This document shows, piece after piece, positions 5,450 through 7,921 of a stretch of DNA of 7,921 bases (position 1 is the first letter of the stretch; the number at the start of each line of letters is the position of its first letter). The stretch lies in contig CALBMW010000479.1 of assembly GCA_937896275.1 (NCBI GenBank), forward strand, positions 1-7,921, given 5' to 3'. A model generated the notes under the pieces. It was not told the origin of the DNA, made no database searches, and was given only the letters and a program-made list of their open reading frames with translations. Made by a program: the position numbers and the translations under genes. Source of the DNA: an uncultured Myxococcales bacterium. GTDB taxonomy: Bacteria; Myxococcota_A; Bradymonadia; UBA7976; UBA1532.

Positions 5450-7438
5450 TCAGGGCGTCGACGCGGCCGGCGTACCCAACACGTCGTAGGGGTTGATGAT
5501 CTCGGCGAGGCCCGTCGTGGCCCACGACTCGAGGAAGTGGGTGGTCTGCAGGACGCCTTCGGTGGTGACCGCCAGGTCATGGTCGGCGCGCTCCACGGGA
5601 CCGCCGGGTTCGCGCATCCCACGGTCGTACTGAAACAGACCGGCGGTGGTGCGGCCGTCGTCCAAGTTGCCCGAGATGGGCGCTTCGGAGGCGAGCGGCA
5701 CGATGCCGACCGGCTGGAGCACGGGCGGGACGTGCGGGACGCCCAACGCCCGAGCCAAGGCCCGGGTGGAGACGTTCGGGACGATGCTGTCGTCGATGGC
5801 CATGTTGACGAGCAGCTGTGGCGCGGCCGCGCCGGCCCCCGGCAGGCGGTCGCGCAACACATGAGGGCCGTAGTTCGCGGCATCACCCCGCTCGATGAGG
5901 GTCTGGACCATCGGAAAGATGCGCGCGATCTCGCTGGGGGGCGTGCCCGGAGGTGTCATCGCACGGACGATGACGCTGAAGATGGGTCCATCCGAGATGA
6001 TCGAGGCGACGCGGGCGCCGGGCACGGTCAGGAGACTCGCGGACACGTCGGGCGAGAGCGCGAGCAGCTCGGCGCCCATGATGCCACCCAGACTCGCGCC
6101 GAAGTAGGCCAGGCGCTCCGGATCCACGTCGGCGGCGCCGTCACCGTCCAGATCCGGCGCGTCGACGAGCAGGCGGATGAGCTGCAGCTTGTCGTACGTG
6201 GCTTCTCGAAAGTGGTCGCGCAGGACCAGCGCGTCGAGCCTCCGCTCCACGATGTCGATGCCGAAGAAGTCGGAGACCTGGGTGATCTCGGCGCTCCCCG
6301 GCGTGGCCGTCGGATGGCGCCCGTGGACGGGGGCGTCGATGGCGACCGTGATGAGGTTCAAGGGCGTCACCCAGCCGGCGATGAGTTCGGCCTGATCGCG
6401 ATCGACGCCGAGCCCGTGCCCGAAGACGACCACCGGGCGGGGAGACGGCGGCCCATGGGGGACCCACGCGCGGACCTGCAGCTCGTACTCGACGACGGGC
6501 GTCGACCCTGCGATCACGCCGTTCGCGCTGCGATAGTCCTGGGCGACGAATGCGCCGTCGCAGACGCGGTAGTCCGCGGCATCGACGCAGGTGGGGGGCA
6601 CGGACCACGTGTACGGGCGCCCCGCGATGTCACCAGCGATGGCGACCGACTCGTCTACGATGGTCTGCGTGGTGAAGGCGGCGGCGGCGACCACCCCGTC
6701 AGCCGCGTCGCCGGTCCACTCCAACGCTTCGTTCAAGCGCGCGCCGATGCGATCGAGGGGCGCCACGCCGGCCAGCGCGTCCACCAGTCCTGTGCTCGGG
6801 GCGACGCACCCCCCATCGGCCGCGGTGAGGGCGCGCGACACCACCACCGCGTGACGTGCGGCCGGCCGGAGGGGCACCATCGGCCAAAGAATCAGCGTCG
6901 CGCCGTCGTCGATCGACTGGATCTCGAACGGAACCTCGGAGGGTGAGCCCGTGCCTTCGCCGACGAAACGAATCGCGCCTTCGGGAGGCATGGCCACGGG
7001 GCCGGAGAAGCGGAGAATCACGCCCGCCGTGGTACCCCATCCGTCCAGCGTCTCGACCTGCCGGTAGGTCTCGTCGTAGTTGCCGGGGATGGACTCGAGC
7101 CACGGGGCCAGATCCGGACCGAGATAGGGGCGCAGCCCCGTCGCGGTGCTCGGATCCTCACGGGTGTAGTAGTCGTCGGGAAACGTCTCGAGCGCTGTCG
7201 CCGTGCGCGGATCCCAGACGAACGACACCGCGCAGGCGGGGACCACGCCTGCGTCCGCGGGGGCCGCGTCCGGGGATCCCTCGTCCGGGGAGCGCTCATC
7301 CTGCTGCCTCGCATCAGGGGCCTGCGCCGCGCCGTCTGACGCACCGACGTCGGCGAGCGCCTCCGTCTCGGTCGACGCGCCGCCCCCGTCGTCACAGCCC
7401 GCCAACGCCAAGACCAAGGTCAACATCACTCTCCGCAA
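5450..7438 (-). CDS. Large alpha/beta-hydrolase lipoprotein, VolA-like lipase/esterase
   Basis: A 662-residue protein from TTG at 7438. This start has GGGGGAG 5 nt upstream and keeps Arg2-Arg3 ahead of the hydrophobic stretch, whereas an in-frame ATG four codons later would give a signal with no positive charge. The lipobox is LAGC (Cys15), followed by an Asp/Glu/Ala-rich linker (16-66). Residues about 67-300 form an N-terminal region resembling that of bacterial surface lipases such as VolA (Ig-like 'ILRFSGPV', 'AFTTQTI'). The hydrolase core follows: FGHGLG (339-344, oxyanion region), a DLDGDGAADVD loop (429-439), the nucleophile elbow GASLGG with Ser449, a candidate acid Asp550 (AIDDSIVP) and a candidate His620 (RADHDLAV), with His634 an alternative. 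The expected role is extracytoplasmic lipid or ester hydrolysis. It is the first gene of the minus-strand series. Family placement rests on motifs and layout only. Confidence 0.82.
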   Translation of the reverse strand: MRRVMLTLVLALAGCDDGGGASTETEALADVGASDGAAQAPDARQQDERSPDEGSPDAAPADAGVVPACAVSFVWDPRTATALETFPDDYYTREDPSTATGLRPYLGPDLAPWLESIPGNYDETYRQVETLDGWGTTAGVILRFSGPVAMPPEGAIRFVGEGTGSPSEVPFEIQSIDDGATLILWPMVPLRPAARHAVVVSRALTAADGGCVAPSTGLVDALAGVAPLDRIGARLNEALEWTGDAADGVVAAAAFTTQTIVDESVAIAGDIAGRPYTWSVPPTCVDAADYRVCDGAFVAQDYRSANGVIAGSTPVVEYELQVRAWVPHGPPSPRPVVVFGHGLGVDRDQAELIAGWVTPLNLITVAIDAPVHGRHPTATPGSAEITQVSDFFGIDIVERRLDALVLRDHFREATYDKLQLIRLLVDAPDLDGDGAADVDPERLAYFGASLGGIMGAELLALSPDVSASLLTVPGARVASIISDGPIFSVIVRAMTPPGTPPSEIARIFPMVQTLIERGDAANYGPHVLRDRLPGAGAAAPQLLVNMAIDDSIVPNVSTRALARALGVPHVPPVLQPVGIVPLASEAPISGNLDDGRTTAGLFQYDRGMREPGGPVERADHDLAVTTEGVLQTTHFLESWATTGLAEIINPYDVLGTPAASTP

Positions 7439-7443
7439 GCGTG

Positions 7444-7450
7444 CTCCCCC
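7444..7450 (-). promoter_or_regulatory. Ribosome binding site deciding the lipase TTG start
   Basis: The minus strand reads GGGGGAG, 5 nt before TTG at 7438. A weaker GGAGA at 7434-7430 could serve the ATG at 7426, but that start loses the two arginines expected at the head of the signal peptide. Confidence 0.6.
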
Positions 7451-7464
7451 ATCGACTCGTCCCG

Positions 7465-7476
7465 CCTCTCGAGAGG
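7465..7476. promoter_or_regulatory. 12-bp perfect palindrome upstream of the lipase, candidate operator
   Basis: cctctcgagagg is its own reverse complement and sits 26 bp upstream of the TTG start. Its half-site cgagagga recurs at 7539-7546 and tcgagagg at 7834-7841. Symmetry and position suit a dimeric regulator, but no regulator gene is in the window and the promoter itself is not identified. Confidence 0.4.
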
Positions 7477-7613
7477 ATTGATGCCTCCACGACCGGCCTG
7501 GTCAGCGCGCTGCGTGGACCCGCGGAGTGAAGCACCAACGAGAGGACCCGGGCAACGGGGATGATCGACGGACCGCGCGCGCCGACCCTCGAGTCCATGG
7601 AGCCGATCGTATA

Positions 7614-7629
7614 AGGCCCCCGTGGGCCT
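7614..7629. repeat. 6-bp inverted repeat beside an AT-rich patch
   Basis: Arms aggccc (7614-7619) and gggcct (7624-7629) flank a 4-nt loop. On the minus strand the stem runs into TTATAC, which could be a weak terminator tail or a -10-like element for the lipase gene about 170 bp downstream. No -35 partner is recognisable. Confidence 0.3.
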
Positions 7630-7921
7630 CCACGACGCCCCAGGACCCCGCCCGTTCGGTGACAGATCGTTCCCCTGACGCCTCTGCGGCGCGCCCCGCG
7701 GGCCTCTCGGGTGCCAATCGCACGTCGCGCCTGACTACCCGGACCTCACACCCGGGCTTCAGCTCTCGGCCATCAGCGTTCAGCCGGGCGACTTGCGTCG
7801 ACAGCGCCCGCCGAGGAGCAAAGCAGGTCGCGCTCGAGAGGTATCCAGCAAGCGGCTCAACGCAGCTCGGCGCCCCCCGTTCCCGGTTCAGGCCCAAGAG
7901 CTTCCCCCGTCGAGCTCGCTT

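Larger units (their letters stand above)
7439..7921. other. Upstream region without a convincing gene
   Basis: These 483 bp hold the lipase ribosome binding site, a 12-bp palindrome, further cgagagg-type strings (7539-7546 and 7834-7841) and a hairpin beside a short AT-rich patch (gtata, 7609-7613). A 131-codon open frame on the minus strand (7897-7502) has a TTG start with a purine-rich stretch before it, but its arginine-rich product shows no signal peptide or recognisable motif and its third-position GC looks lower than that of the real genes. It is therefore not called. Confidence 0.55.

Noticed and set aside
5420..6946. Plus-strand open frame of 508 codons
   Set aside because: Antisense shadow of the lipase gene. 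No signal peptide or family motif is visible in it.
7502..7897. Minus-strand open frame of 131 codons with a possible TTG start
   Set aside because: The product is Arg-rich and motif-free, without a signal peptide; third-position GC looks weaker than in the confirmed genes, and it overlaps the likely control region of the lipase.
1..7921. CRISPR array, tRNA or rRNA genes
   Set aside because: No regularly spaced short repeats and no recognisable tRNA or rRNA sequence were found on either strand.

Overview
The window is very GC-rich. It is dominated by minus-strand genes for secreted lipoproteins whose signal peptides lead into long Asp/Pro/Ala-rich linkers. This style, together with a small cytochrome c domain ending in an MPPPP-type Met-ligand region and a copper type II monooxygenase domain, suggests a myxobacterium or relative (Myxococcota, Polyangia-like). 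That assignment rests on protein style only; there is no rRNA or other phylogenetic marker here.

All supported genes are on the minus strand, so they read right to left. 7921-7439 is an upstream region without a convincing gene; it holds a 12-bp perfect palindrome and the ribosome binding site of the first gene. 7438-5450 is a large alpha/beta-hydrolase lipoprotein resembling VolA-type lipases. 5449-5182 is intergenic, with two inverted repeats. 5181-3655 is a lipoprotein fusing a c-type cytochrome to a PHM/DBH-type dicopper monooxygenase. 3578-2346 is a second, unrelated alpha/beta-hydrolase lipoprotein resembling PHB-depolymerase/LpqC esterases. 2345-2209 is a spacer with a hairpin. 2208-715 is a second cytochrome c-monooxygenase lipoprotein. 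658-1 is the start of a lipoprotein with a lysozyme/lytic-transglycosylase-like domain, cut off by the window edge.

The most striking signal is that the two cytochrome-monooxygenase genes share a 1,233-bp segment (715-1947 and 3655-4887) with no difference found by direct comparison. It runs from the last base of the stop codon through 410 sense codons. The signal peptides and linkers of the two genes are unrelated, and the flanking DNA diverges at the first base after the stop codon. Two copies of the same enzyme are thus mounted on different lipoprotein anchors, with the esterase gene between the copies.

As a working model (inference), this is a cell-surface or periplasmic hydrolytic/oxidative locus in which each lipoprotein hydrolase is followed by a lipoprotein copper monooxygenase. 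The fused heme domain could deliver electrons to the copper sites. The substrate cannot be read from the sequence. Four of the five genes appear to start with TTG.
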